Assembly: GCF_018802765.1 (NCBI RefSeq)
Contig: NZ_CP069163.1
Span: forward strand, 2,614,311 to 2,678,310
Origin: Paludibacterium sp. B53371
GTDB taxonomy: Bacteria; Pseudomonadota; Gammaproteobacteria; Burkholderiales; Chromobacteriaceae
DNA: 64,000 bases
Direction: 5' to 3'
Position numbers and translations under genes: made by a program. Positions 8,297 to 18,299 of the stretch are shown in pieces; the stretch's first letter is position 1; each line of letters starts with the position of its first letter. The notes under the pieces are model-generated. The model searched no databases and was not told the DNA's origin. It saw nothing but the letters and a program-made list of their open reading frames with translations.

Positions 8297-10447
8297 ATGA
8301 ACTGGAACTCCGGCCGCCTCTGGTTACGCATCACCGTTTACTCTGCCCTGACGTTGCTGCTGCTGGGCATCGTGACGCAAAGTCTGATCTTCTGGCAGTT
8401 CGATGAAGCCGCCGTGCGACGCTCGCTGGGGGAGTCGCTGCGCGACACCGGGCGCCAGGTGCTGGTCGAAGGCACCATCACCCCGCGGGTTTTCCCGTTC
8501 CCGGGCATTGACGTCAACGATATTTCAATCACCGAACCGAACAGTACCGCCCGGTTTGCCAAGGTGGTCCGCATGGAAGCCAGACTGGCCTGGTGGCCAC
8601 TGCTGTTTGGCCGGCGTGAAGTCCGCTCGCTGCGTCTTTACGCACCGAATATCGCCATCACGCGCCAGAAAGACGGGCTGCTGTCGATCAGTGATTTGTT
8701 CATGCGACGCCCGCAACAGGGCTTCAATATCAATCTGAATACCCTGGTCATCCATGACGGCGAACTGAATTATCAGGATGATGTCAACGACAGCCATCAG
8801 CGGCTGACCGGCATCACCCTGGAAGCCGACGGCCTGAAAAGCAGCGCCATGCTGAGTGCCGGAGCGGTGCTGGACAATGGCTCACGACCGCTGCGCATGA
8901 CGCTGAGCACCCCGCTGACCATCGTGGACAACCGCCTGGATTTCAGCCAGATCGAATCGCAGATCGAAAACGAGACACCGACGCTGGGCAAGACACAGCT
9001 GCAGACCCGGGGCTCGCTGCATCTTGACATCAACAAGCTCAAGGCGTCCGGCAATGACCTGGTGTTCGAATTCACCACCGAACGTCCGCAAAGCAGCGCC
9101 ACGCTCAATGTCCCCACGCTGGAGGCCGGCCCGGAATACATCCTGATTCCGCAAAGCCACCTGTCGAGCAGCATGCAGTACGAACGCAGCCACTATCAGC
9201 TGGAAGCCAATCTGGCCAACCTGAACATCAGCCGCAACGCCATGAACGCCAGCCGCCTCAACGGCGAGTTCAACTGGCAGGTGGGCAACAACCGGGTGAA
9301 GCTGACGCTGGATGCACCCTTCACCCTGGCCAGGCTGAATGACCTGCAACTGTCACCACTCAGCCTGAGCGCTCAGGCCATCACCCCCCTGCTACCCCGT
9401 GGCCAGCTGATCGCCAATATGCAGGGCTCGCTGAGCGGCACACTGCATGACGAACGCTTTGACCTGCATGGCAAGGGCAAGATCGATGGTTCGGATATCG
9501 CGCTGGATGTAACGCAATATGGTCTGGTCCACCCGCGCCATGAAGCGGCACTGAGCATCGGGGCACTCGACCTGAACCGCTATCTGCCGGAAACCAAGGG
9601 AGAGGCGGTCGCCATTTTCCAGAACAAGAACCCGATCCCGCTGGACTGGATGGATTTCTTTGACCTGAATGGCAAGATCAGCGCCGGTGAACTGTCAGTC
9701 GGACGCTTCCGCATGAAGGATGTCGCTGCCGCGGTACGCATCCTGCCGCAGGAAATGGAACTGACTCAGATTTCCGCCAATATCTATGCCGGCAGACTGC
9801 AGGGTGACGCACGACTCAAGCGCGGCCCGGTCAATCGCTACGAAGTGCGCCAGACCTTGCGCGGCATGAACATCCGCCCCTTGCTGGTGGATCTGTTCAG
9901 CTTTGGCCAGCTGGACGGCAAGGGGAATGGCCAGGTCGCGCTGTCGGCACAGGGCGACTCGTTTGTCGACTTGCGCAATAACCTGAGCGGTGACGTGCAG
10001 ATGAGCCTGAACCAGGGGGCGCTGACCGGGATCGACCTGGTCGCCGCCCTGAAGAACCTGCCTGCCGAACTCAAGGAAATGAACACCCCGGCGCGCGCCA
10101 ACCAGAAGACCACCTTCTCGACACTGCAGGCCAGCTTCCACATGGATCAGGGCATCGGGCGCAATCAGGATCTCAAGCTTGCCTCGCAGCTGGTCAACGT
10201 CAATGGCGGCGGCAAGCTCGACCTGCGCCACAGCATCATCGACTACAACATGAACGTGCAGGCCAATCCGAAAGAGTTTTCCAGCCTGAAGGGCGTGAAT
10301 ATCCCGCTGAAGATTACCGGGCCGCTGAATGCCCCGGTGTATGCGCTGAACTTCAATGCCCTGGTCAAGGGAAAGAAAACCGAGACCGAAAAACAGCAGG
10401 CGCTGAAGCAGGAACTGAAAAAACAGATCACCACCATCCTGCCATGA
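8297..10447 (+). CDS. AsmA family protein
   Basis: A 716-residue inner-membrane-anchored periplasmic protein of the AsmA/TamB-like bridge family, thought to help lipid movement or assembly at the outer membrane. One N-terminal transmembrane helix (about residues 12-33) is followed by a long beta-rich periplasmic part. The conserved C-terminal AsmA domain includes a helix that starts GQLDGKGNGQVALSAQGDS and ends with VNVNGGGKLDLRHSIIDYNMNVQ. The length is similar to other AsmA paralogues. It follows tRNA-Gly and is convergent with the antiporter gene. The exact cargo is unknown. Confidence 0.87.
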   Translation: MNWNSGRLWLRITVYSALTLLLLGIVTQSLIFWQFDEAAVRRSLGESLRDTGRQVLVEGTITPRVFPFPGIDVNDISITEPNSTARFAKVVRMEARLAWWPLLFGRREVRSLRLYAPNIAITRQKDGLLSISDLFMRRPQQGFNINLNTLVIHDGELNYQDDVNDSHQRLTGITLEADGLKSSAMLSAGAVLDNGSRPLRMTLSTPLTIVDNRLDFSQIESQIENETPTLGKTQLQTRGSLHLDINKLKASGNDLVFEFTTERPQSSATLNVPTLEAGPEYILIPQSHLSSSMQYERSHYQLEANLANLNISRNAMNASRLNGEFNWQVGNNRVKLTLDAPFTLARLNDLQLSPLSLSAQAITPLLPRGQLIANMQGSLSGTLHDERFDLHGKGKIDGSDIALDVTQYGLVHPRHEAALSIGALDLNRYLPETKGEAVAIFQNKNPIPLDWMDFFDLNGKISAGELSVGRFRMKDVAAAVRILPQEMELTQISANIYAGRLQGDARLKRGPVNRYEVRQTLRGMNIRPLLVDLFSFGQLDGKGNGQVALSAQGDSFVDLRNNLSGDVQMSLNQGALTGIDLVAALKNLPAELKEMNTPARANQKTTFSTLQASFHMDQGIGRNQDLKLASQLVNVNGGGKLDLRHSIIDYNMNVQANPKEFSSLKGVNIPLKITGPLNAPVYALNFNALVKGKKTETEKQQALKQELKKQITTILP

Positions 10448-10478
10448 GCGGCGGGCGGCCGATGGCCGCCCCTGTCGT

Positions 10479-12449
10479 TCAGGCGCCGCTCAGGATGCGC
10501 TTCTCCGCCCGGGCCAGCTGCTCGGCATTGCCCAGCAACACCAGCACGTCCCCCATCCCCAGCTGCAGATTCTCGTCCAGATCAAAGAAGCGCCGGTTCT
10601 GACTGCGCATCGACTTGATGGACACACCGAGTTCAGCCAGCTGCAGCGCATGCAGGGGCTGGCCGATGGCCGCCGCCCCCTCGCACAGCACCACACTCTG
10701 CAAGCGCGGGATTCGGGCCTCATCCTCCAGCGAATCGATATCGTCCATGCCGTGGAAGAAACCACGGAACAAACCATAACGCTCTTCCCGCACCCGACGG
10801 ATGCGCCTCAGCACACGCTGCAACGGGACGCCGACCTCCATGAGCGCCTGCGAGGCCAGCATCAGGCTGCCCTCCAGGATCTCCGGCACCACCTCGTCCG
10901 CGCCGGCCGCACGCAGCCGATCGATATCACCGTCATCCACCGTGCGCACAATGACCGACAAATCCGGCCGCAATTGCTGCACGCGATTCAGGATGCGGCA
11001 AGCCACCTCGGTATCGGAAAAGGAAATCACCATCACCTTGGCACGCTGAATACCTGCCGCCAGCAGCACCTCCGTCTTGCAGGCATCACCAAACACCACC
11101 GGGTCCCCCGCCTCGGCCGCCTCCTGTACCCGGGTCGGATCCATGTCGAGAGCAAAAAACGGGATATCCTCGGTTTCCAGCAACCGGGCCAGCGCCTGAC
11201 CGCTGCGTCCGTAGCCGCAGATCAGCACGTGATCACTCTTGGACATGCTCTCCACCAGCACGTGGTGCAGGTCGAAGGCCTGCAGGGTCCAGTCTTGCCG
11301 GACCAGCCGTTTGGCAATGGCCTCGCCATGCATCAGGATGAAGGGCGCCACCAGCATGGAAATCAACACGGCAGCGACCGCCGCCTGCATGACCGGCGTC
11401 GTGATCAGATCCAGGCGCGAGGCCAGCGTCAGCAGGACAAAGCCGAACTCCCCGCCCTGCGCCAGCGCCAGCGCACCGCGCATCGAGGCCATGGACTGGT
11501 GGCCGAAGGCGCGCGCCACGCCATAGACCACGCCCAGCTTGACCGGCAACAGAATCAGCACCATCAACAGCACCAGCTCGAACTGGTCAACCAGCACAGG
11601 CAGGGACAGACGCATGCCGACCGTAATGAAGAAGAAGCCCAGCAGCAGATCACGGAATGGCCGGATATCCTCTTCAACCTGATAGCGATACTCGGTCTCG
11701 GAGATCAGCATGCCGGCGACAAAGGCCCCCAGAGCCAGCGAGAGCCCGGACAACTCGGTCAGCCAGGCAATGCCCAGCGTCACCAGCAGGACATTCAGCA
11801 TGAACAGCTCGCCGGAGCGCTGGCGTGCGACCAGATGAAACCAGGGACGGATCAGGCGCTGGCCCAGCACCAGCAACACGGTCAGCACCACCAGCACCTT
11901 GAGAGCCGCCATGCCCAGCGACTGCCACAGCAGCGCCTGGCTGCCGCTCAGGGCGGGCAGCAGGATCAACAGCGGCACCACGGCAATGTCCTGGAACAAC
12001 AACACGCCAATGGCCAGCTGGCCATGCGGTTGCCCCAGCTCGCGCTGCTCGGTCAGCAGGCGACTGACGATCGCGGTAGAGGACATGGCCAGCGCACCTC
12101 CCAGCGCAAAGGCAGCACCGGCATGACCAATGAACAGATAACAAACCACCCCGCCCAGCAGCATGGTCAGCGTGACCTGCAGCAGGCCAACGCCAAACAC
12201 CAGCTGTTGCATGGCCTTGAGCTTGGCCAGCGAGAACTCCAGGCCAATGGTAAACATCAGGAAGACAATGCCGATCTCACCCAGCAGGGCGGTCGACTCC
12301 CCTTCGGGCACCAGGCCCGCCACCGCCGGGCCGGCCAGAAAGCCGATCAGCAGGTAGGCCAGCAGGGAAGGAACGCGCAACCGGCGGCACAAGGTAATGA
12401 CCAGTACAGCCAGCAGCAATACCACGACGACAACAGCAAGTGAATGCAT
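10479..12449 (-). CDS. CPA2-family monovalent cation:proton antiporter, Kef/YbaL type
   Basis: Inner-membrane antiporter exchanging K+ (or Na+) for H+. The first roughly 390 residues form about twelve membrane segments of the Na/H exchanger fold (FLMFTIGLEFS, LLFQDIAVVPLL, ALALAQGGEFGFVLL). A cytoplasmic TrkA-N nucleotide-binding domain follows (VLICGYGRSGQALARLLE, Rossmann glycines intact), then a TrkA-C domain at the C-terminus (about residues 575-655). At 656 residues it matches KefB/KefC/YbaL length. It is divergent from kdsD across a 115-base gap. Ion specificity and glutathione control cannot be read from the sequence. Confidence 0.9.
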   Translation of the reverse strand: MHSLAVVVVVLLLAVLVITLCRRLRVPSLLAYLLIGFLAGPAVAGLVPEGESTALLGEIGIVFLMFTIGLEFSLAKLKAMQQLVFGVGLLQVTLTMLLGGVVCYLFIGHAGAAFALGGALAMSSTAIVSRLLTEQRELGQPHGQLAIGVLLFQDIAVVPLLILLPALSGSQALLWQSLGMAALKVLVVLTVLLVLGQRLIRPWFHLVARQRSGELFMLNVLLVTLGIAWLTELSGLSLALGAFVAGMLISETEYRYQVEEDIRPFRDLLLGFFFITVGMRLSLPVLVDQFELVLLMVLILLPVKLGVVYGVARAFGHQSMASMRGALALAQGGEFGFVLLTLASRLDLITTPVMQAAVAAVLISMLVAPFILMHGEAIAKRLVRQDWTLQAFDLHHVLVESMSKSDHVLICGYGRSGQALARLLETEDIPFFALDMDPTRVQEAAEAGDPVVFGDACKTEVLLAAGIQRAKVMVISFSDTEVACRILNRVQQLRPDLSVIVRTVDDGDIDRLRAAGADEVVPEILEGSLMLASQALMEVGVPLQRVLRRIRRVREERYGLFRGFFHGMDDIDSLEDEARIPRLQSVVLCEGAAAIGQPLHALQLAELGVSIKSMRSQNRRFFDLDENLQLGMGDVLVLLGNAEQLARAEKRILSGA

Positions 12450-12550
12450 GGTCAGTTATGATCTCCGCAACTTTTATCGATATCACATGACAGAGTCAAA
12501 GGTTTAAGCAAAAGTTGCACCAGCCGCGACCCCTGGGCTTATAACCTTGA

Positions 12551-12556
12551 TATAAT
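12551..12556 (+). promoter_or_regulatory. Candidate -10 element just before kdsD
   Basis: A perfect TATAAT ends only eight bases before the kdsD ATG at 12565. If used, transcription would start about two bases from the start codon and give an almost leaderless message. No good -35 hexamer lies 16-18 bases upstream. Confidence 0.4.
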
Positions 12557-12564
12557 TCACGCTT

Positions 12565-13545
12565 ATGGATACCCAAATTTACACGAACCGCTTGCAAAGC
12601 GCCCGAGAAGTCTTGCGAACCGAGGCCGAGGCGCTGGAAGCGCTGGCCCTGCGTCTGAATGGCGACTTTTCGCGCGCCGTGGATCTGATCCTCGCCTGCA
12701 AGGGACGCCTGGTCGTGACCGGCATGGGAAAATCCGGTCATGTCGCGCGCAAGATCGCCGCCACCATGGCCAGTACCGGCACCCCTGCCTTCTTCCTGCA
12801 CCCGGCCGAAGCCGTGCATGGCGATCTGGGCATGATCATGCGCGAAGACGTCCTGCTGGCACTGTCCAACTCCGGTGAGAGTGATGAAGTCCTGGCCATG
12901 TGGCCGGCGCTCAAGCGCAAGGGCATTCACACCATCTGCATGACCGGACGCGAGGGATCGACCATGGCCAAGCTGGCCAATGTCCACCTGGATGCCCATG
13001 TCGACAAGGAAGCCTGCCCGCTGGGACTGGCCCCCACCTCCAGCACCACGGCGCAGCTGGCCCTGGGCGATGCCCTGGCCGTCACCCTGATGCAGGAGCG
13101 GCAGTTCCGCGAAGAAGACTTTGCCATGTCGCATCCGGCGGGCAGCCTCGGCCGCCGCCTGCTGGTGCGTGTTGCCGATGTCATGCACACCGGTGAGGCA
13201 TTGCCCTGCGTCAAGGTGGGCGCATCCCTGAAAGATGCCTTGCTGGAAATGTCGAAGAAAGGTCTGGGCATGACGGCGGTGGCCGATGCCGCCGGCTCGC
13301 TGGTCGGGGTTTACACCGACGGCGACCTGCGTCGCACGCTGGACAAGACCCTGGACCTGACCGGCATCCGCATCGAAGACGTCATGACCCGATCGCCCCG
13401 CACCATTGCGGCACACTGCCTGGCCACCGAGGCCGTTGAGCAGATGGAAGCCAGCAAGGTGCTCTGTCTGCTGGTGACCAATGCCGAACAGCAGCTGGTC
13501 GGGGCCCTCAACATGCACGACCTGTTCAAGGCCGGCGTGGTCTGA
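12565..13545 (+). CDS. kdsD: D-arabinose 5-phosphate isomerase
   Basis: Converts ribulose 5-phosphate to arabinose 5-phosphate, the first step toward Kdo for LPS inner core. The 326-residue protein has a SIS sugar-isomerase domain (about 40-180) with VTGMGKSGHVARKIAATMASTGTP, HGDLGM and SNSGESDEVL. Two CBS domains follow (about 205-320; VMHTGEALPC and VMTRSPRTIA). Length and architecture match E. coli KdsD. It begins the kdsD-kdsC-lptC-lptA-lptB-rpoN run, with kdsC 26 bases downstream. The start matches the family N-terminus, although there is no clear Shine-Dalgarno sequence in the very short leader. Confidence 0.96.
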   Translation: MDTQIYTNRLQSAREVLRTEAEALEALALRLNGDFSRAVDLILACKGRLVVTGMGKSGHVARKIAATMASTGTPAFFLHPAEAVHGDLGMIMREDVLLALSNSGESDEVLAMWPALKRKGIHTICMTGREGSTMAKLANVHLDAHVDKEACPLGLAPTSSTTAQLALGDALAVTLMQERQFREEDFAMSHPAGSLGRRLLVRVADVMHTGEALPCVKVGASLKDALLEMSKKGLGMTAVADAAGSLVGVYTDGDLRRTLDKTLDLTGIRIEDVMTRSPRTIAAHCLATEAVEQMEASKVLCLLVTNAEQQLVGALNMHDLFKAGVV

Positions 13546-13571
13546 TCCCGCCAGCCAGCCCGAGGAATAAC

Positions 13572-14096
13572 ATGCAAGCGACCAATGACCTGGCACGCAA
13601 TGTCCGTCTGCTGATCATGGATGTGGACGGTGTACTGACCGATGGCACGATTTTCATTACCGCCGCGGGGGAAGAACTCAAGGGGTTCAATACGCTGGAT
13701 GGCCATGGCCTGAAAATGCTGCAGTCCACCGGCGTCAAACTGGCCCTCATTACCGGCCGCGCCGCAAGCTGTGTCGAGCACCGCGCCCGCGGGCTCGGCA
13801 TCGATTTTTACTATGCCGGCATTCACGACAAGCGCACGGCTTTCGAGGATTTGCTGGCCAAGGCGGGCGTGCAGCCGGCGCAATGTGCCTATGTGGGCGA
13901 TGATGTGGTCGACCTGCCGGTCATGCTGCGTGTCGGGCTGGCGATTTCCGTCCCCGAAGCCCCGAGCGTGGTGCGCCAGCACGCCCACTACGTCACCGGC
14001 AATCGTGGCGGACGTGGGGCCGTACGCGAAACCTGCGAGCTGATCATGCAGGCCCAGGGCACGCTGGACGACCTGATCGCGGGCTATCTGTCATGA
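13572..14096 (+). CDS. kdsC: 3-deoxy-D-manno-octulosonate 8-phosphate phosphatase
   Basis: HAD-superfamily phosphatase that releases free Kdo from Kdo-8-phosphate in the cytoplasm. The 174-residue protein has the catalytic loop LLIMDVDGVLTDGTIF (nucleophile and acid aspartates), KMLQSTGVKLALITGRAASCVEHRA for motif II, and GDDVVDLPVM for the metal-binding motif. It has no cap insert, as expected for the tetrameric KdsC class. It overlaps the lptC start by four bases (ATGA), so the two are coupled. Confidence 0.96.
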   Translation: MQATNDLARNVRLLIMDVDGVLTDGTIFITAAGEELKGFNTLDGHGLKMLQSTGVKLALITGRAASCVEHRARGLGIDFYYAGIHDKRTAFEDLLAKAGVQPAQCAYVGDDVVDLPVMLRVGLAISVPEAPSVVRQHAHYVTGNRGGRGAVRETCELIMQAQGTLDDLIAGYLS

Positions 14097-14659
14097 AGAG
14101 CGGGCATTGGACACGGTTGTTCCCCGTGGCGCTGGTCGCCCTCACCGCCCTGCTGACGATCTGGCTGGATCAGGTCTCCAAGCTGGGCAGCTTCGGCCAT
14201 GATCTCGATCCGTCCCAGCCCGAATATGTTGCCGAGAAAATCGACGCGACACGCTTTGATGAGCAAGGGCGCGTCCTGCAGCACATGATTGCCGACAGAC
14301 TGTGGCAGTACCCCAACCAGCGCGAGCTGTATTTCAATCAGGGCAACATCGCGCTGTTCAAGAATGGACAGCTGGATTACACGCTGATCGCCGACAACGG
14401 GCGTTACAATACCGAGTCGCGCGTCGCGTTCCTTGAGCATAAGGCGCATCTGCAGAAACCGGCGGTCGCGGGTCAGCCGCCGATGACGCTGGACAGCTCT
14501 GCCATGACCGTCGACACCGTCCGTCACTACGCCAGCTCACCGATGCCGACCACCGTTCACTATGGCAGCAGTGTCGCCAATTCGACGGGTTTCAATTACG
14601 ACCAAAAGACCGGCATCGTGAACATGCTGTCTTATGCAAAGGCCACTTATGTTCAATAA
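14093..14659 (+). CDS. lptC: LPS export ABC transporter periplasmic protein LptC
   Basis: Bitopic inner-membrane protein that passes LPS from LptB2FG to LptA. The 188 residues begin with one membrane anchor (about 10-27, VALVALTALLTIWLD) and continue as a beta-jellyroll domain with YVAEKIDATRFDEQG and RVAFLEHKAHLQ. The length equals that of known LptC. The gene overlaps kdsC upstream and lptA downstream, which supports the assignment more strongly than its weakly conserved sequence. Confidence 0.92.
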   Translation: MKSGHWTRLFPVALVALTALLTIWLDQVSKLGSFGHDLDPSQPEYVAEKIDATRFDEQGRVLQHMIADRLWQYPNQRELYFNQGNIALFKNGQLDYTLIADNGRYNTESRVAFLEHKAHLQKPAVAGQPPMTLDSSAMTVDTVRHYASSPMPTTVHYGSSVANSTGFNYDQKTGIVNMLSYAKATYVQ

Positions 14660-15188
14660 ATCCGCCCTGCTGCTGACACTCCTTGCCCTGGCCACCCCGC
14701 TGGCGTTCGCCGAAAAAGCCGACAGCGGCAAGCCGATCCAGATCAGCGCCGACCGCGCCACGCTCGACCAGATCAAGGGCATCACCGAATGGGATGGCGC
14801 GGTCGTGGTCATCCAGGGCACCATGCTGATGCATGCCGACCACCTGACGGTCACCCGTGACGCTCAGGGCAATCAGACCATGATCGCCACCGGCAAGCTG
14901 GTCACCTTCCGTCAGAAGGCGGATGATACGCCGGAAAAGAAAAATGTCTGGATCGACGGGCAGGCCAAGCGCATCGACTACAGCACGGTCACCCATACCG
15001 CCATCCTGACCACCAATGCCCGCGTCAAGAAGGGGGATGACCTGCTGATCGGCGACGTCATCGTCTACAACACCGAAACCCAGGTCTATCAGAGCCAGGG
15101 CGGCAGCGGCAATACCGCCAACAAGGGCCGGGTCACCGCCATCATCCAGCCACAAAAGAAAGACGCCAGCAGCGGCGCCGGAAAGTGA
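14649..15188 (+). CDS. lptA: LPS transport periplasmic protein LptA
   Basis: Periplasmic bridge protein that carries LPS to the outer membrane. I start it at the ATG at 14649 because this gives a compact signal peptide ([21 protein letters not shown]); five extra residues are possible from 14634. The mature part has the OstA-like fold signature [22 protein letters not shown] and repeats of the LTV...[13 protein letters not shown] type. It overlaps the end of lptC by 11 bases and is followed within three bases by lptB, so the transport genes are co-translated. Confidence 0.94.
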   Translation: MFNKSALLLTLLALATPLAFAEKADSGKPIQISADRATLDQIKGITEWDGAVVVIQGTMLMHADHLTVTRDAQGNQTMIATGKLVTFRQKADDTPEKKNVWIDGQAKRIDYSTVTHTAILTTNARVKKGDDLLIGDVIVYNTETQVYQSQGGSGNTANKGRVTAIIQPQKKDASSGAGK

Positions 15189-15190
15189 TC

Positions 15191-15919
15191 ATGACCGATA
15201 GCGTATTGACAGTGCAGCGCCTGAAAAAGCGCTACAAGAACCGCACGGTAGTCAAGGATGTCTCGCTGCAGATCAAGAGTGGCGAAGTCGTGGGTTTGCT
15301 GGGGCCGAATGGTGCCGGCAAGACCACCAGCTTTTACATGATCGTCGGTCTGGTCGGTGCCGATGACGGTGAAATCACCATCAACGAGCAGTCCATCACC
15401 CACATGCCGATCCACCGTCGGGCGCGGCTCGGGCTGGGCTATCTGCCGCAGGAAGCCTCGATCTTCCGCAAGATGACGGTCGACGAAAACATCCGCGCCA
15501 TTCTGGAGATCACCGGCTTCAAGAAAGACGAACTGGAAAAAGAGCTCGACCTGCTGCTGGATGACCTGAACATCGCCCATCTGCGCAACAGCAATGCCCT
15601 GTCGCTGTCCGGCGGCGAGCGGCGCCGGGTGGAAATTGCCCGCGTGCTGGCCACGCGGCCACGCTTCATCCTGCTGGATGAACCCTTTGCCGGGGTCGAT
15701 CCGATTGCCGTCATCGACATCCAGAAGATCATTTCCTTCCTCAAGGAACGCGGTATCGGCGTACTGATCACCGACCACAACGTGCGAGAAACACTGCGGA
15801 TCTGCGACCGCGCCTACATCATCAGCGACGGTGCCGTGCTGGCTGCCGGCGAGCCGGAAACACTGGTCAACGACGAGCGGGTACGCAAAGTCTACCTGGG
15901 CGAGCATTTCCATCTGTAA
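15191..15919 (+). CDS. lptB: LPS export ABC transporter ATP-binding protein LptB
   Basis: ATPase subunit of the LptB2FG extractor of LPS from the inner membrane. The 242-residue ABC domain shows Walker A (GPNGAGKTT), Q-loop (YLPQEASIF), signature ([13 protein letters not shown]), Walker B ([13 protein letters not shown]) and H-loop (ITDHNV). The ATG at 15191 is preferred; a GTG six bases upstream is also in frame. Partners LptF and LptG are not in this window. rpoN follows after six bases, an arrangement shared with many proteobacteria. Confidence 0.97.
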   Translation: MTDSVLTVQRLKKRYKNRTVVKDVSLQIKSGEVVGLLGPNGAGKTTSFYMIVGLVGADDGEITINEQSITHMPIHRRARLGLGYLPQEASIFRKMTVDENIRAILEITGFKKDELEKELDLLLDDLNIAHLRNSNALSLSGGERRRVEIARVLATRPRFILLDEPFAGVDPIAVIDIQKIISFLKERGIGVLITDHNVRETLRICDRAYIISDGAVLAAGEPETLVNDERVRKVYLGEHFHL

Positions 15920-15925
15920 ACCATC

Positions 15926-17353
15926 ATGAAGCAAAGCCTCCAGCTCAAAGTCTCCCAGCAGTTGACCCTGACGCCGCAATTGCAGCAGTCGATCAAGCTG
16001 CTGCAACTGTCGACGGTCGAACTGCAAGCCGAAGTCGAACGCTATCTGCTGGAAAACCCGCTGCTCGAGCGCGATGAAGACACCCCCGGCGAACCCGGCC
16101 TGCCGGAGCGCCCGATGGAAAGCAGCCACAGCGAAGAGGTCCCGAAGCAGCAGGAGCAGGACACGGCGAGCGAACCGGGCATGGAAGCGCTGCAGGACTG
16201 GGGCAGCGGCAGCGGGACCGGCAGTGGTGGCAGCTACGACGACGAATTCGACCCCTTTTACAACGTGCCCTGTCATCAGACCCTGCGCGAGCTGTTGCTG
16301 TCGCAGCTGGGAGAAATCGACCTGCCGCAGCGCGACCACGCCGTCGTGCAACTGCTGATTGAAGAACTGGATGACGATGGCTACCTGACCACGCCACTGG
16401 CCGAACTGGTGGCCAGTCTGCCCGAAGAGCTGGCCCTGGACGAAGATGAACTGGCCGTCGGCCTGCGCATGCTGCAGCAGTTCGACCCCCCCGGCGTCGG
16501 CGCCCGCTCACTGCCCGAATCCCTGCAACTGCAACTGGCCAGATTACCGGCCAGCACCCCCGGCAAATCCCTGGCCGGCGACATCATCGCGCAGCACCTG
16601 GCCCTGCTCGGCGCCCGTGACTACACCCGCCTGCGCAAGCTGCTGGGCACCAGCGACGATGCCCTGCGCGAAGCCCAGACCCTGATCGCCCGCCTCAACC
16701 CGCGTCCGGCCAGCGGCTTCGACGCGCGCGACACCCATTACGTCACCCCGGACGTCACCGTCAGAAAGCGTAAAGGCCGCTGGGTGGCCGAGCTCAACAG
16801 CAGCGCCGTCCCGCAATTGCGCGTCAACCAGATCTACGCCCGCATGCTGTCGGAAAACCGCCAGCAATCCGGCGATCTCGGCAGTCGTCTGCAAGAGGCA
16901 CGGTGGCTGGTCAAGAACATTCAACAGCGATTTGACACTATCCTGAAAGTGTCGGAAGCTATAGTCGACAAGCAGCAAGCGTTCTTTGAACAAGGCGAAG
17001 TGGCCATGCGGCCGATGATCCTGCGCAATATCGCCGATGAGCTCGGGCTGCACGAATCCACCGTCTCCAGAGTCACCACCCAGAAATATCTGCTCTGTCC
17101 CCGGGGACTTTTCGAGCTGAAATATTTCTTCGGCAGTGCCCTGGAAACCGACAGTGGCGAAGAATGCTCCGCCACCGCCATCAAGGCACATATCCGCAGG
17201 CTGATCGAACAGGAGAACCCATCCAGGCCACTGTCAGACAGCGCCATTGCCGAACAGCTATCCAGCCAGGGAATTCAGGTTGCAAGACGTACCGTTGCCA
17301 AGTATCGTGAAGCCATGCAGATAGCGCCGGTCAATCAAAGAAAGGCTCTGTAA
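15926..17353 (+). CDS. rpoN: RNA polymerase sigma-54 factor
   Basis: Alternative sigma factor for promoters that need enhancer-binding activators. The 475 residues show region I (SLQLKVSQQLTLTPQLQQSIKLLQLS), an acidic Glu/Asp/Gln-rich region II (about 50-110), the core-binding part, the HTH of region III (LGLHESTVSRVTTQKYL), and the C-terminal RpoN box ARRTVAKYREA, which contacts the -24 element. The length is typical. It is followed by hpf, ptsN, hprK and rapZ, the standard rpoN neighbourhood linking nitrogen PTS with sigma-54. Confidence 0.97.
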   Translation: MKQSLQLKVSQQLTLTPQLQQSIKLLQLSTVELQAEVERYLLENPLLERDEDTPGEPGLPERPMESSHSEEVPKQQEQDTASEPGMEALQDWGSGSGTGSGGSYDDEFDPFYNVPCHQTLRELLLSQLGEIDLPQRDHAVVQLLIEELDDDGYLTTPLAELVASLPEELALDEDELAVGLRMLQQFDPPGVGARSLPESLQLQLARLPASTPGKSLAGDIIAQHLALLGARDYTRLRKLLGTSDDALREAQTLIARLNPRPASGFDARDTHYVTPDVTVRKRKGRWVAELNSSAVPQLRVNQIYARMLSENRQQSGDLGSRLQEARWLVKNIQQRFDTILKVSEAIVDKQQAFFEQGEVAMRPMILRNIADELGLHESTVSRVTTQKYLLCPRGLFELKYFFGSALETDSGEECSATAIKAHIRRLIEQENPSRPLSDSAIAEQLSSQGIQVARRTVAKYREAMQIAPVNQRKAL

Positions 17354-17422
17354 TCCAACATCCGGCTGTACGGCCGACCCGACCGTGCAGTCATCATGGC
17401 AACAAAGTAAGGAGTAAGGGTT

Positions 17423-17737
17423 ATGAACATCAAAGTGACTGGTCTTCACCTCGAGATCACCCCGTCGTTGCGCGACTATATTGATGAGAAGCTCGAGCGC
17501 ATCAGCCGCCATGTCGACGACCTGATCGATGTCTCCGTTACCCTGTCCGTGGACAAACTGGTCCAGAAAGCCGAGGTCAACGTTCACCTGTCCGGCAAGG
17601 ACATCCATGTCGAAGCCACCGAGGCCGACATGTACGCCGCCATCGACCTGCTGATGGACAAGCTGGACCGTCAGGTGCTGAAGTTCAAGGAAAAGCAGAC
17701 CGAGCACCGCGGCGCCCACCCGGAAGCTTCGCTGTAA
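17423..17737 (+). CDS. hpf: Ribosome hibernation-promoting factor
   Basis: Small (104-residue) ribosome-binding protein that inactivates ribosomes in stationary phase. It has the HPF/YfiA fold with [20 protein letters not shown] at the start and [23 protein letters not shown] toward the end. It is of the short type without the long C-terminal dimerisation domain. A good ribosome site (AAGGAG) precedes the ATG. A strong terminator follows, so it ends one transcript before ptsN. Confidence 0.95.
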   Translation: MNIKVTGLHLEITPSLRDYIDEKLERISRHVDDLIDVSVTLSVDKLVQKAEVNVHLSGKDIHVEATEADMYAAIDLLMDKLDRQVLKFKEKQTEHRGAHPEASL

Positions 17738-17755
17738 AGTGACATTCAGTACTGC

Positions 17756-17780
17756 CGGGAACCTTCGGGTTCCCGTTTTT
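17756..17780 (+). terminator. Rho-independent terminator after hpf
   Basis: Perfect stem CGGGAACC/GGTTCCCG closed by a stable TTCG tetraloop and followed by TTTTT. Confidence 0.85.
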
Positions 17781-17837
17781 GTTTGCCAGACTTTTTGACG
17801 AAGCCGGTCCGCCCGGCCTCCGATGCCGCCAAACGCT

Positions 17838-18299
17838 ATGAAACAGATCGGTAAGATTCTTTCCCGCGAGCACATCCTGCTCGACCTCGACGTCAGCAGC
17901 AAGAAAAGGGTTTTCGAGCAGGTCGGTCTGCTGATGGAAAATACCTGCGGCATCGCCCGCAGCGAGGTGTTCGATTGTCTGTTTGCCCGAGAAAAACTCG
18001 GCTCCACCGGCCTGGGTCAGGGGGTTGCCATTCCCCACGGCCGAGCCCAGGGACTCAAGGAAGCCGCGGCCATCTTCATCCGCCTGAAAGCGCCGATTCC
18101 TTTCGATGCCCCGGACGGCAAACCGGTACAAAGCCTGTTCGTCCTGCTGGTACCGGAACAGGCCACCGACCTGCACCTGCAGGTCCTGTCCGAGCTGGCG
18201 CAACTCTTCTCCAGCCGCCCGTTGCGCGAAAAAATGCTCACCGCCCAAAGCGTGGACGAGCTCTACCAGATTCTTTCCGAGTGGTCGACCCATGCCTAG
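17838..18299 (+). CDS. ptsN: PTS nitrogen-regulatory protein EIIA-Ntr
   Basis: Phosphocarrier of the regulatory PTS. The EIIA fold is complete (about 153 residues from ATG 17838; a start five codons upstream at 17823 also exists). The phosphorylated histidine lies in [12 protein letters not shown]. It relays phosphate state to potassium and nitrogen control instead of sugar uptake. It overlaps hprK by eight bases. No separate ptsH or EI-Ntr gene is seen in the window; a full EIIA-HPr-EI fusion is encoded about 13 kb away. Confidence 0.94.
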   Translation: MKQIGKILSREHILLDLDVSSKKRVFEQVGLLMENTCGIARSEVFDCLFAREKLGSTGLGQGVAIPHGRAQGLKEAAAIFIRLKAPIPFDAPDGKPVQSLFVLLVPEQATDLHLQVLSELAQLFSSRPLREKMLTAQSVDELYQILSEWSTHA

